Both the position numbers and the translations under genes were made by a program. A model generated the notes under the pieces. It had not been told where the DNA came from. It saw only the letters and a program-made list of their open reading frames with translations, and did not search any database. 64,000 bases of DNA from Bacteroidaceae bacterium (lineage in GTDB: Bacteria; Bacteroidota; Bacteroidia; Bacteroidales; Bacteroidaceae): assembly GCA_017940185.1 (NCBI GenBank), contig JAGAZE010000023.1:1-64000 (forward strand). The letters are read 5' to 3'. This document shows, in pieces, positions 51,371 through 60,048 of the stretch (positions within the stretch are counted from its first letter, which is position 1; the number at the start of each line of letters is the position of its first letter).

Positions 51371-52210
51371 ATGAAGTACACACACCATCTTCTGGCAGCC
51401 CTCATCGCTGTGGCATTCACACTGACAGGCTGCGTTAGTAAAAAGCAGTTGGCAGAGTGTCAGGACAACAACCGCGCGCTGTCATCGCAGTATCAGACCT
51501 CGAAGGAGCAGCTTGCTGCTGCCAATGCACGTGTGTCGAGCCTGGAAGAACAGCTCGCACAGGCTAAGAAAGACTATGCGCTGCTGCAGCAGTCGCTTGA
51601 CAAGAGCCTTACCAATGCCAATCAGAACAACATCAGCATCGACAAGCTGGTGGATCAAATCAATGAGTCTAATCAGTATATTCGCCACTTGGTAGAGGTG
51701 AAGAGCAAGAGCGACTCACTCAACATGGTGCTCACCAACAACCTCACCCGCTCGCTGTCGAAGGAAGAGCTGAAAGAGGTGGATGTGCAGGTGCTCAAGG
51801 GCGTGGTCTACATCAGTCTGGCCGACAACATGCTCTACAAGAGCGGTTCCTACGAAATCAACGACCGTGCAGCAGAGACATTGTCGAAGATTGCTAAGAT
51901 TATTACCGACTACAGCGACTACGATGTACTGGTGGAAGGCAACACCGACAACGTGCCCATCTCGCGCGAGAACATCCGCAACAACTGGGACCTCTCCTGT
52001 CTGCGCGCATCGAGCGTGGTGCAATATCTGCAAAACCGCTATGGTGTTGACCCGAAGCGTCTGACAGCAGGCGGACGTGGCGAGTACAATCCACTCACCA
52101 CCAACGCCACCGACGTGGGAAAGCAGCGCAACCGACGCACACAGATTATTATCACGCCGAAACTCGACCAGTTTATGGAACTCATCGAGCAGGCTCCTGA
52201 CAAGGACTGA
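51371..52210 (+). CDS. OmpA family lipoprotein with coiled coil
   Basis: The 279-residue protein has a lipoprotein signal peptide with lipobox LTGC (cysteine near residue 20), a coiled coil of about 90 residues (LSSQYQTSKEQLAAANARVSSLEEQLAQAKKDYALLQQSL), and a C-terminal OmpA domain (VYISLADNMLYKSGSYEINDRAAETLSKIAKII ... NNWDLSCLRASSVVQYLQNRYGVDP ... NRRTQIIITP). It should be tethered to the outer membrane and bind peptidoglycan, like Pal. The start at 51371 is chosen to give a proper lipoprotein signal; an ATG at 51317 falls in the promoter. Confidence 0.92.
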   Translation: MKYTHHLLAALIAVAFTLTGCVSKKQLAECQDNNRALSSQYQTSKEQLAAANARVSSLEEQLAQAKKDYALLQQSLDKSLTNANQNNISIDKLVDQINESNQYIRHLVEVKSKSDSLNMVLTNNLTRSLSKEELKEVDVQVLKGVVYISLADNMLYKSGSYEINDRAAETLSKIAKIITDYSDYDVLVEGNTDNVPISRENIRNNWDLSCLRASSVVQYLQNRYGVDPKRLTAGGRGEYNPLTTNATDVGKQRNRRTQIIITPKLDQFMELIEQAPDKD

Positions 52211-52225
52211 TAGTCATAAAACACA

Positions 52226-52269
52226 CACACAAGAAAGAGAGCATCGCAAGGTGCTCTCTTTCTTGTGTG
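52226..52269. terminator. Terminator between convergent lipoprotein and NRPS genes
   Basis: Arms of 18 bases at 52226-52243 and 52252-52269 are fully complementary (core AAGAAAGAGAGCA / TGCTCTCTTTCTT), 8-base loop. The pyrimidine-rich right arm puts T-rich sequence at the end for the plus direction. It could work both ways. Confidence 0.75.
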
Positions 52270-52312
52270 AAATGATTTGCCTTGTATACAACAAGTGCAG
52301 TGAACATGTATC

Positions 52313-55300
52313 CTACGCCGGGCTTTGTCCCTTCTCCTCTTCTGGATGTGTAACGTGGTGAAGGCTCTCGTAGAGCATGTAGGCCTCGTAGGAGTTGTAC
52401 TTCTCTTGTTGCAGTGCTGTGCGGAAGGTGTCGTCGTCTACTATGCTGATGTGTGCGCCGAGTCGGTTCATGCTCTCAATGAGCTGTCTGAGTGGTATGG
52501 GTGGCGCCATCAGCAAGGTGATGGGGAGGTCATCTGCAGCACTGCTCTGCGGTGACAGCGTATAATTGACTATGGCTTTGGCTACACGGCTCACCTCGGA
52601 GCAGTCGATGTTGAGTTGTGCCAATCGTGCCGAGCACATACCCAGCCGCTGCAGCAGTTGGAGCAGTCCTATGAAGGCATTGCCTGTGGTGTGTGTGGGC
52701 AGTGTGCCGTCAAAGTCATCGGCCACGAGATTACCTATGCGCAACACCATTCCTTGCAGCCCTTGTTCTGCCCTTGCCGTTGCCACCAGACGTTCGGCTC
52801 CGCGCTTTGTGCGCAGGTAGGGTAGAGCGTCGCTGCTGAAGGGCGAAGCGGCGGCAGGCGACAGCGATGTGGTGGAGATGTGGATGAGGCGTGAACGATG
52901 AGCCAGGCAGAATGCGATGACGTGCGCAGTGCCGCCGATGTTGACACTTTCTATCTCTGTTGCTCGTGCAAAGTGGCGCGTATCTGCGGCACAGTGCACC
53001 ACCACATCAATCGCCTCTCTGTAGTTGTGCAGGGTAAGTGGGTCGGCGATATCGCCTGGCAGCACGCTCACGCGCTCGGGCAGCGGCATGTGGAAATGCT
53101 TTTCGTAGTGTTGTTGCATTCGAACGGCAGCGCTGAACTTATCTTTCTGGCGCACCAGGCAGACGATGTGAGCCTGCGACTGCTGCAACAACGCATGCAG
53201 CACATGCACACCAAGGAAGCCTGTAGCGCCGGTGAGCAGCACGGATGAGGGTGTCGCTGAGGTGTTGGCCTGGTTGTCGGTGGCAGGTGCTGTCGTGGGT
53301 ATAGCGGGTTGTGAGTTCTTAGGAGTTGGGTGAATCCTGATTGGTGTCGGTTGTTGAGTGATGTGTTCTGTTGCCATGCTTGCCAGTTGCCGCGGCGTGG
53401 AACATGTGAAGACATCCTGATAGCTAATGGTGAGTCCGCATCGTTCGGCCTCCTCCACGAGCATCATGGCAGTGAGCGATGTGCCGCCAAGGTCGAAGAA
53501 GTCGGCCTCGACACTTACTTGCTCTATATCGAGCACCTTGCCAAAAAGCTCACATAACTCTCGCTCGCCGGAAGTAGTTGGTGCTACAAATTTCTGTTGT
53601 CCTGCAGCTGTTGGACGTGGCAGCTGCGCTACATCAGCCTTGCCGTTGGCATTGAGCGGAATGCTGTCTACGCGAATAATGCCGCAAGGCACCATGTAGG
53701 CAGGCAGTGTGTGCCTCAGTGTTTGCCCCACTTTGTTTTCGTCCACACCCTCGTCGGCTGTGAAGTATGCTGTCAACCGCTCACTGTAGGGCGATGCTAC
53801 CACTACCGCCTGCTGCACGCCCGCTATGCGTAGCATGGCGCGTTCCACCTCAACGGGTTCTATACGATAGCCGCGCACCTTCACCTGCCTGTCGACCCTG
53901 CCGACGAACTCCAACAGTCCGTCGGTGTTCCATCTTACGAGGTCGCCTGTGCGAAACATGCGTTGCCCGTTGTAGGGACAAATGCCAAAGTGCTCCTCCG
54001 TCATTGCCTTGTCGCGCCAATATCCCTCCGCCACCTGTGGTCCGGTGAGCCACAGTTCGCCCACGGCACCGCGCGGCAGCAGCTGGTCATGGGCATCGAC
54101 GACGAAGGCCGAAAGATTGTCGAGGGGACGCCCGATGGGTATGTCGGCATAGTGCCGGGAGGTGTCCAGTTGGCAATAGGTGGCATCTACGGTGCATTCC
54201 GTGGGACCATAGGTGTTGATCAGTCTGCCACGGCAGGGCGGCAGGGTCATGAGTTTTTCTCCACCCAGGCACAGGTAGTCTACCTCGGGGGCATAGTGTT
54301 GCAAGAGCATCACGCCGAAGCGTGTGGTGTAGCATCCGCCGGTGATGCCGTTGGTGTGCAGATAGGCAGCCAGAGCCTTGAGACTGGTGCGTATGTCGTC
54401 GGGAATGAGATAGAGCGTACCTCCTGCTGCGAGCACGGGGAAGAGGTCTTCCACCGACGCGTCGAAGGTGAGCGGGGAGTGACAGGCTATGCGGCTGAGG
54501 CTATTGAGTCGCCAATGCTTTATTACAAAGAGTGTGAGATTGAGCAGAGCGCGGTGCGACACCATCACTCCCTTGGGCTCGCCGGTGCTGCCCGAGGTGT
54601 ACATCATGTATGCCAGTGCAGATGTAGAAGTGGCACTGTTTTCAGGTCGTGCTGTGGAGTTGTCGGTGTGCTCCGCTTCGTTGCGTATGTATTGTTGCCG
54701 TGTTTCGGGCCATGCCGGGTCAATGGGTACGTAGGCTTTGCCTGCCTTCATCGCCCCCACCACCTGCACCATGAAGGCAGTGGAGCGTTGTGCCTCTATG
54801 CAAACGAATGGCGAGGCATTCTTCGTTTGCTTTGTGCGCAGGGTGTCGGCATAGGCGTCTGCCTGTCGGTTGAGTTCTGCGTAGGTGAGCGTGCCGTCAG
54901 TGCACACCAGGGCGATGGCCTCGGGGCGGCATTGCACTTGCCTGCTGAAGAGATGCAACCAGCTGATGCTTGTGTCGTAGTGCATCGTCTCGCCGCGCCC
55001 GAGTTGCAGCAGCGACTGTTGTTCAGCCTCTGTAGTGAGTGGAAGACTGCCTACAGTGGCTTGCTCATCGCGCATCATGCCTTCAGTGCACACTTTTACA
55101 GCGCGTGCCACCAGCTGCACCACCGACAGTGGGTTGAGTGCCTCGCTGCTGTCTACACGCAATTCGTAGTGGCCGTGGCGTAGGTAGACCACACAGTTGA
55201 GGTCGTGGTTCACCTGGTGGGGCAGTAGTTGTCGCCCTTCTATGCGCATGTCGTGGGCAATGGTTGTCTCTTGAATGTCGTGACTCTGAAATCCGAAGGT

Positions 55301-56338
55301 GATGGCCGGTGCTCTGCGCATGTCGCGGCAACAATGTGTGGCGGGATAGATGCGTTGGCGCAGTGCGGTGGTAAACTCACGCCGGCATTGTGCGAGCGTT
55401 GCCCCCACCGATGCCGTTGCGTCGATGGTCAGCACCACTGGCAGTGAATTCACATACATGCCATAGGCCTCTCTTTGCCGATGGGTGTTGCGTCCGTGGG
55501 TGAGCGTGAAGAAGGCCACTTTCTTCTCCCGGCACAGTTTGCTCAGTGTGATGCCCAGTGCCGTGGCAAAGAGTATTTGTGGTGAGGTACCCTCGCGCTG
55601 GCACCAGGTGTCGATGTCTGTTGCGCTCAGGTGCTCCACTGTCATCACAGCCTTTCCCCATGGTTCGCCGGTGTGTGCTGCCAGCGTGGTGAAAGGCGTG
55701 TCGGCCAGCTTGTGTAGCACAGCCTCGCGCGCCTGCCGATAGCGTGGACTCTGTATGGCATCGCACTCGTTGGTGGCAGCGGTGAAGAGCGGTGGCACGT
55801 CAGTGGAGACAGAGGGCGAGAGTGGTATGCCTATGGTGCCGGAGGGCGATGGGGTGGGGGAGTGCTCGGTGCCTGTTGCGGCGTAGAGCGAAGGAATGTC
55901 GCGCCCTACGAGGTTGCGTGCCACAGTGATGCCGTCGGCAATGCTGTGGTGGATGTCGAGCAGCAGAAGGAGTCGCCGCGGAGTGGCTACAAGTTCAAAT
56001 CGGCACAACGCCTCATTGCCCAAGGGTGCAAAGGGGCGCACGAAGGAAGTGGTGAGGTGGCGTTCCACCTCATCTTCGGTCATCGTCATCATGCTCACAG
56101 GCACGGGCAATGCCGCATCGACATATTGTCGCGGTTGGCCATCGTCAGCGATGGTGAAGCGTATGTGCAATTCGGAACGCTGTGCGGCGAGCCTGCACAC
56201 GGCGGCATAAAGCCGGTGAGCATCGGTGTGTGGTGGAAAGGTGAGTACTGAAGGGAGATTCCACGCTGTCGAAGTGGGATGCACTATCCACCCCAGCCAT
56301 ATACTCATCTGCGACTGCAGCAACGGGAACGTCTTCAT
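52313..56338 (-). CDS. Single-module nonribosomal peptide synthetase, C-A-T-R (terminal reductase)
   Basis: The 1341-residue protein has four domains in order. Condensation covers about 1-430 with an intact HHSIADG at 130-136. Adenylation covers about 455-905 (YTSGSTGEPKG at 580-590, NTYGPTE, FRTGDL, NGK with K900). The thiolation domain has the phosphopantetheine serine S954 in DLGGTSL. The thioester reductase covers about 1032-1341, with NADPH motif GATGFLG at 1037-1043 and Y1174/K1178. A reductase end releases the product as an aldehyde or alcohol. With one module and an N-terminal condensation domain, the simplest product is an N-acylated amino aldehyde; this is inference. By eye the pocket reads D A E C C G T V D K; E630 and D718 hint at a basic amino acid, weakly. 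It follows ribD by 21 bp without a promoter. No phosphopantetheinyl transferase, exporter or tailoring gene is adjacent. Confidence 0.93.
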   Translation of the reverse strand: MKTFPLLQSQMSIWLGWIVHPTSTAWNLPSVLTFPPHTDAHRLYAAVCRLAAQRSELHIRFTIADDGQPRQYVDAALPVPVSMMTMTEDEVERHLTTSFVRPFAPLGNEALCRFELVATPRRLLLLLDIHHSIADGITVARNLVGRDIPSLYAATGTEHSPTPSPSGTIGIPLSPSVSTDVPPLFTAATNECDAIQSPRYRQAREAVLHKLADTPFTTLAAHTGEPWGKAVMTVEHLSATDIDTWCQREGTSPQILFATALGITLSKLCREKKVAFFTLTHGRNTHRQREAYGMYVNSLPVVLTIDATASVGATLAQCRREFTTALRQRIYPATHCCRDMRRAPAITFGFQSHDIQETTIAHDMRIEGRQLLPHQVNHDLNCVVYLRHGHYELRVDSSEALNPLSVVQLVARAVKVCTEGMMRDEQATVGSLPLTTEAEQQSLLQLGRGETMHYDTSISWLHLFSRQVQCRPEAIALVCTDGTLTYAELNRQADAYADTLRTKQTKNASPFVCIEAQRSTAFMVQVVGAMKAGKAYVPIDPAWPETRQQYIRNEAEHTDNSTARPENSATSTSALAYMMYTSGSTGEPKGVMVSHRALLNLTLFVIKHWRLNSLSRIACHSPLTFDASVEDLFPVLAAGGTLYLIPDDIRTSLKALAAYLHTNGITGGCYTTRFGVMLLQHYAPEVDYLCLGGEKLMTLPPCRGRLINTYGPTECTVDATYCQLDTSRHYADIPIGRPLDNLSAFVVDAHDQLLPRGAVGELWLTGPQVAEGYWRDKAMTEEHFGICPYNGQRMFRTGDLVRWNTDGLLEFVGRVDRQVKVRGYRIEPVEVERAMLRIAGVQQAVVVASPYSERLTAYFTADEGVDENKVGQTLRHTLPAYMVPCGIIRVDSIPLNANGKADVAQLPRPTAAGQQKFVAPTTSGERELCELFGKVLDIEQVSVEADFFDLGGTSLTAMMLVEEAERCGLTISYQDVFTCSTPRQLASMATEHITQQPTPIRIHPTPKNSQPAIPTTAPATDNQANTSATPSSVLLTGATGFLGVHVLHALLQQSQAHIVCLVRQKDKFSAAVRMQQHYEKHFHMPLPERVSVLPGDIADPLTLHNYREAIDVVVHCAADTRHFARATEIESVNIGGTAHVIAFCLAHRSRLIHISTTSLSPAAASPFSSDALPYLRTKRGAERLVATARAEQGLQGMVLRIGNLVADDFDGTLPTHTTGNAFIGLLQLLQRLGMCSARLAQLNIDCSEVSRVAKAIVNYTLSPQSSAADDLPITLLMAPPIPLRQLIESMNRLGAHISIVDDDTFRTALQQEKYNSYEAYMLYESLHHVTHPEEEKGQSPA

Positions 56339-56359
56339 AGGTAGAAAAAATACGGGATG

Positions 56360-57325
56360 TTATCCTGACATCGATATTTTGTCCCTCACCCATATGTCTA
56401 TTCGGTTGTCGGCATAGTATAGTGTTTTTCTGTGCCTTGCCTGTTGTGGCACTGTTGTTGCCCGTGTGCCGCCGCCGAGGCTTATGGGGGCTGTCTCCAC
56501 GCGCAGTTCGTCCCACAGTTGGGCGTCGAGGAATGCCTGGTGTGTCTTCGCTCCTCCTTCCACGATGAGCGATTGCAGCTGTGCGGCCACACATTCGTGC
56601 AGCAGGGTTTCGATGGTCATGTCGCCTTCGAGTACGAAGCGCACGGGATTGCCGCCCCACCAGTGGCGCACTGTAAGCTGTGGGGTGTCGCGTTGCCACG
56701 TGGTATGTCCCACCACGATGGCGTCTTCCTCAGCGCGCAGGCGGTGACTGAGGCGCAGGGTGTGGGCGTTGGAGAAACGATAGGGCATGAAGTGGTTGTC
56801 GATGAAGCCATCGGCCGACTGTGCCCACTTCAGAATGATGTAAGGACGACCCTGTTCGTGGAAGGTGAAGAAGCGGCGGTTGAGCCATCGGCACGCATCG
56901 GCCATTACGTCCACGTCGACACGGATGCCAGCCTCCCGCAAGCGCCCGATGCCGCGGCCTGCCACTTTCTTGTTACTGTCGGTGCAGCCCACCACCACAT
57001 GTCGCACACCTTTGTTTATTATAAGGTCGGCACAGGGCGGTGTCTTGCCCCAGTGGGAGCAGGGCTCCAGGCTCACATACATGGTGGCCTGCGGCAGCAG
57101 CGCCTCGTCGCGGCGGCTCACGGAGGCAAAGGCGTTGACCTCGGCATGCCCTTCTCCACATTTGCGGTGATAGCCTTCGCCGATGATGCGAGTGCCGTTG
57201 CCGTCGGGCACGGTGATAACGGCGCCCACCATGGGATTGGGGCGTGCGCCGAGCCTGCCGCAGGCTGCCAACTGCAGGCAGCGCTGCATATACTTTTCGT
57301 CGATGTGTGACAGTGGGTCTACCAT
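56360..57325 (-). CDS. ribD: Bifunctional riboflavin deaminase/reductase RibD
   Basis: The 321-residue enzyme carries out deamination and side-chain reduction in riboflavin synthesis. The zinc deaminase domain has GHAEVNAF and VSLEPCSHWGKTPPCADLIINKGV near residues 60-108, with the usual His and Cys ligands; GRLGARPNPMVGAVI is at the start. The reductase domain begins near 165 (YIILKWAQSADGFID) and ends LIVEGGAKTHQAFLDAQLWDELRVE. Complete. Other riboflavin genes are not adjacent, and the NRPS gene follows after 21 bp on the same strand. No FMN riboswitch is visible in the short space before it. Confidence 0.96.
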   Translation of the reverse strand: MVDPLSHIDEKYMQRCLQLAACGRLGARPNPMVGAVITVPDGNGTRIIGEGYHRKCGEGHAEVNAFASVSRRDEALLPQATMYVSLEPCSHWGKTPPCADLIINKGVRHVVVGCTDSNKKVAGRGIGRLREAGIRVDVDVMADACRWLNRRFFTFHEQGRPYIILKWAQSADGFIDNHFMPYRFSNAHTLRLSHRLRAEEDAIVVGHTTWQRDTPQLTVRHWWGGNPVRFVLEGDMTIETLLHECVAAQLQSLIVEGGAKTHQAFLDAQLWDELRVETAPISLGGGTRATTVPQQARHRKTLYYADNRIDIWVRDKISMSG

Positions 57326-57333
57326 ATATATAC

Positions 57334-57341
57334 TATCTTTG
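57334..57341 (+). promoter_or_regulatory. Promoter of prmC, close to the start codon
   Basis: TATCTTTG at 57334-57341 is a perfect -7 box only 6 bases before the prmC ATG at 57348. The expected transcription start coincides with or nearly touches the ATG, so the mRNA may be leaderless. The gap to the divergent ribD start is only 22 bp. Confidence 0.6.
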
Positions 57342-57347
57342 CGGCCT

Positions 57348-58229
57348 ATGAACTATCGTACGCTTTGGCAACAACTCACCTTATTGTACGATGCACGTGA
57401 GGCGCAGGCTGTGGCTCGCCTGGTGCTCGACACGGTGTGTCACCTCTCTTTTGCCGATATCTGTGCAGGCAAAGATACGCAATTGCCTGCAGAAGAGCAG
57501 GCACGGCTGGCTAAAATTGCGCAACGCTTGTCGCTGGGCGAACCCGTGCAGTATGTGTTGGGCGAAGCGTGGTTTTGCGGGCGGCGCTTCAGCGTCAACA
57601 GCGATGTGCTCATACCCCGACCCGAGACGGAAGAGATGTGCCGGCTGATTGTTGCCGACCGCAGCGTGAACAGTAACGCGGAAGTGCATGAGTCGGAGCA
57701 ACATGGCTCCTCGGGCTGTCGTGTGCTCGATATCGGCACGGGCAGTGGTTGCCTTGCCGTCACGCTTGCGCTGGCCTGGCCCGCCGCCGTGGTGGAGGGG
57801 TGGGATATCAGCGGTGCTGCACTGTCGGTGGCGGCCGCCAATGCAGCGTTGCATCGTGCCGATGTGCTTTGGCGGCAGGCCGACATCCTCACTGCGGAGC
57901 CTGTTGCGGAGACATGGGACATGATAGTGAGCAATCCGCCCTATATTCCCGCCCGCGAATGCCGGGAGATGGAGCGGCGGGTGACGGATTATGAGCCTTC
58001 AGTAGCACTCTTTGTGCCCGACGACGATCCTCTACGTTTCTATCGCGCCATAGGCAGCTATGCCCTCGCTTCGCTGGTGCCCGACGGCGTAGTGTGGTTG
58101 GAGACGCATTACCGCCACGCCGACGCTGTGCAGAAACTGCTGCTGCGGCAGGGCTTCGGCCGTGTGTCGGTGCTGTGCGATGCTTTTGGCAAACAGCGCT
58201 TTGTGCGTGCACAGCGACAGGACATCTGA
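57348..58229 (+). CDS. prmC: Release factor glutamine methyltransferase PrmC
   Basis: The 293-residue enzyme N5-methylates the glutamine of the GGQ motif in peptide release factors. It has the SAM-binding VLDIGTGSGCLAVTLALAWP near 125 and the catalytic NPPY in IVSNPPYIPARECREM near 200; the N-terminal part has GEPVQYVLGEAWFCGRRFSVNSDVLIPRPETEEM. Complete and of normal length. The ATG at 57348 gives MNYRTLWQQL; upstream in-frame starts lie inside ribD on the other strand and are rejected. A terminator follows. Confidence 0.95.
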   Translation: MNYRTLWQQLTLLYDAREAQAVARLVLDTVCHLSFADICAGKDTQLPAEEQARLAKIAQRLSLGEPVQYVLGEAWFCGRRFSVNSDVLIPRPETEEMCRLIVADRSVNSNAEVHESEQHGSSGCRVLDIGTGSGCLAVTLALAWPAAVVEGWDISGAALSVAAANAALHRADVLWRQADILTAEPVAETWDMIVSNPPYIPARECREMERRVTDYEPSVALFVPDDDPLRFYRAIGSYALASLVPDGVVWLETHYRHADAVQKLLLRQGFGRVSVLCDAFGKQRFVRAQRQDI

Positions 58230-58255
58230 AAGAAGGTGGCCTGCAGACAGAAAGC

Positions 58256-58297
58256 AAAGCGTTTCGCCGCGACCAACCTGTCGTAGCGAAACGTTTT
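58256..58297 (+). terminator. Intrinsic terminator after prmC
   Basis: AAAGCGTTTCGC at 58256-58267 pairs with GCGAAACGTTTT at 58286-58297 (one G-U pair), with a smaller CGAC/GTCG stem in the loop, and the T-run TTTTGTTGT follows. Confidence 0.75.
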
Positions 58298-58329
58298 GTT
58301 GTGCCTATGCCCGTGGGCGGTATAAGTCG

Positions 58330-58917
58330 CTATTCAGGCTTGGCAATCTTCTTCGGTGAGAGGAAATGATACACCACCTCAGGCTGTCCGTCATAGGTGA
58401 GTCGCCATACATCGTTTCCGTTGTCGGTGGCATTCATGGTGATGGTGACAAATCCGCCGGAGATGTTCACCGAAAGTGTGCCGCTCACAAACCGGCGTGC
58501 GCTATAGTCGTCGATGGGAATGTTGTCGCATTTCACATAGAATGACCAGTCGTCGCTATTAAGGTCAGCGGTGGCCAAGTCGGTAAACTGATTCACCAGT
58601 TTGTCGGGGAAGTCAATTACGAAGTAGCGTCCTACTACCAGTGTATAGTTGTCTTCGTCTACGTTGTTCAGGTTTTCTTCCTCATCGGAGAACAGGAAGT
58701 TGTAGCCTCCTTTGTTGTTGTCGTGGAAGAATGCCGCTGTTTTGATGGTCGACTTTTCTCCAAATGCATAGAATGCATTGTCGATTTTTATCACGGGTGG
58801 TGTGAGGTCGTCCTTATCGTCGTCGCCGCAGGCGGTGAGGGTGAGTGTGAATACGCCTGCCAATAGCACAACAATCATGGTTTGCATGTGTCGGAGGGCA
58901 TAAAGTGTCTTGTTCAT
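58330..58917 (-). CDS. Small surface or periplasmic lipoprotein (paralogue of the one at 60049)
   Basis: The 195-residue protein has a lipoprotein signal peptide ending in LTLTACGDDDKDD, with the cysteine near residue 30 and an acidic start that resembles lipoprotein surface-export signals of this phylum. The body is rich in beta strands (NAFYAFGEKSTIKTAAFFHDNNKGGYNFLFSDEEENL) and is alignable to the lipoprotein at 60049-60663, but I recognise no family. It follows trpS by 34 bp on the same strand. Confidence 0.85.
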   Translation of the reverse strand: MNKTLYALRHMQTMIVVLLAGVFTLTLTACGDDDKDDLTPPVIKIDNAFYAFGEKSTIKTAAFFHDNNKGGYNFLFSDEEENLNNVDEDNYTLVVGRYFVIDFPDKLVNQFTDLATADLNSDDWSFYVKCDNIPIDDYSARRFVSGTLSVNISGGFVTITMNATDNGNDVWRLTYDGQPEVVYHFLSPKKIAKPE

Positions 58918-58951
58918 GGTGTCAGTGTTTTATGGGGTTGATGATGTTTTG

Positions 58952-59944
58952 TTATTCGTTTCTGAATCCGATGATGCTTCTCACTTCCCTGAGTGTGGTC
59001 TGTGCGCTTTCTCTTGCCTTGTCGGCTCCTTGTCGGAGTATGGCAGTGAGCCGTTCGTCGTCGCTCTCTATGGCTGCTATGCGTTCGCGTATGGGTGCTA
59101 TCACTTCGCACAGGTCGTGGGCTATCTGCTTCTTCAGGTCGCCATAGCGTAGCGTGCAGTCGTTCCACTGCTTGTCGAAGTGGTCGTAGACATCGGGTGC
59201 AGAGCATATGCGCAGGAAGGTGAAGAGGTTTTCTATCACCTCCGGTCGCGGGCTGTTGGGTTGCTGTGGTCCGTTGTCGGTCACAGCGCGCATCACTTTC
59301 TTGGTTATCACCTTGTCGTCGTCGCGCAGGTAGATGCAGTTGCCCTCGCTCTTGCCCATCTTTCCGCTGCCGTCGAGGCCCGGTATCTTCACGGCCTGTC
59401 CCTGTCCGAAGTAGAAGTTTTGCGGTTCGGGGAAGAAGTCGACACCATAGATGTGGTTGAAGCGTCGCGCAGCCTTGCGCGCCATCTCCATGTTCTGCTC
59501 CTGGTCTTTTCCCACGGGTACCTTCACGGCGCGGTGTTGCAGTATGTCGGCAGCCATGAGCGTGGGATAGGTGAGCAGTCCGGCGTTGACGTTGTCGGGT
59601 TGCTTGCGCGCCTTCTCCTTGAAGGTGGTCACGCGCTCCAGCTCACCCAGATACATGTTCATGTTGAGAAAGAGGTAGAGCTCGAGTGTCTCCTTCACAT
59701 CGCTCTGCACATAGATGGTGGCTTTCTGCGGGTCGAGGCCGCAGGCGAGATATTCGGCCAATATCGTCTTGGCGCTGCGCTGTATGTCGTCGGGCTTGGG
59801 GTGCGTGGTGAGCGTGTGCCAGTCAGCGATGAAGAAGAAGCACTCAAACTGTTCTTGCAGACTGACGAAACTCTTCACAGCTCCGAAATAGTTGCCTAAG
59901 TGCAGGTTGCCGGTGGGCCGTATGCCGCTTACTACTTTTTCCAT
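58952..59944 (-). CDS. trpS: Tryptophanyl-tRNA synthetase
   Basis: The 330-residue class I synthetase charges tRNA-Trp. SGIRPTGNLHLGNYFGAVKSF near residue 6 has the HIGH-type HLGN, FIADWHTLTTHP is near 38, and the KMSKS-type loop reads KMGKSEGN near 195. The length matches bacterial TrpS. It is placed among three lipoprotein genes on the same strand, between two that are paralogous, and is probably cotranscribed with at least the downstream one. Confidence 0.96.
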   Translation of the reverse strand: MEKVVSGIRPTGNLHLGNYFGAVKSFVSLQEQFECFFFIADWHTLTTHPKPDDIQRSAKTILAEYLACGLDPQKATIYVQSDVKETLELYLFLNMNMYLGELERVTTFKEKARKQPDNVNAGLLTYPTLMAADILQHRAVKVPVGKDQEQNMEMARKAARRFNHIYGVDFFPEPQNFYFGQGQAVKIPGLDGSGKMGKSEGNCIYLRDDDKVITKKVMRAVTDNGPQQPNSPRPEVIENLFTFLRICSAPDVYDHFDKQWNDCTLRYGDLKKQIAHDLCEVIAPIRERIAAIESDDERLTAILRQGADKARESAQTTLREVRSIIGFRNE

Positions 59945-60048
59945 GTGTTGGCTTGTGTGTAAATGGGTGAAAGGATTGTTGCTTAACTTCTATTGTCTCC
60001 GTTATGGTGGAGGTCAGGCCGGTTGTCGCCCGACGACCGTAGGCGTTG

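Noticed and set aside
57183..57347. An upstream in-frame start for prmC
   Set aside because: It would place the N-terminus inside ribD on the other strand and upstream of the -7 box; the ATG at 57348 matches the family start.
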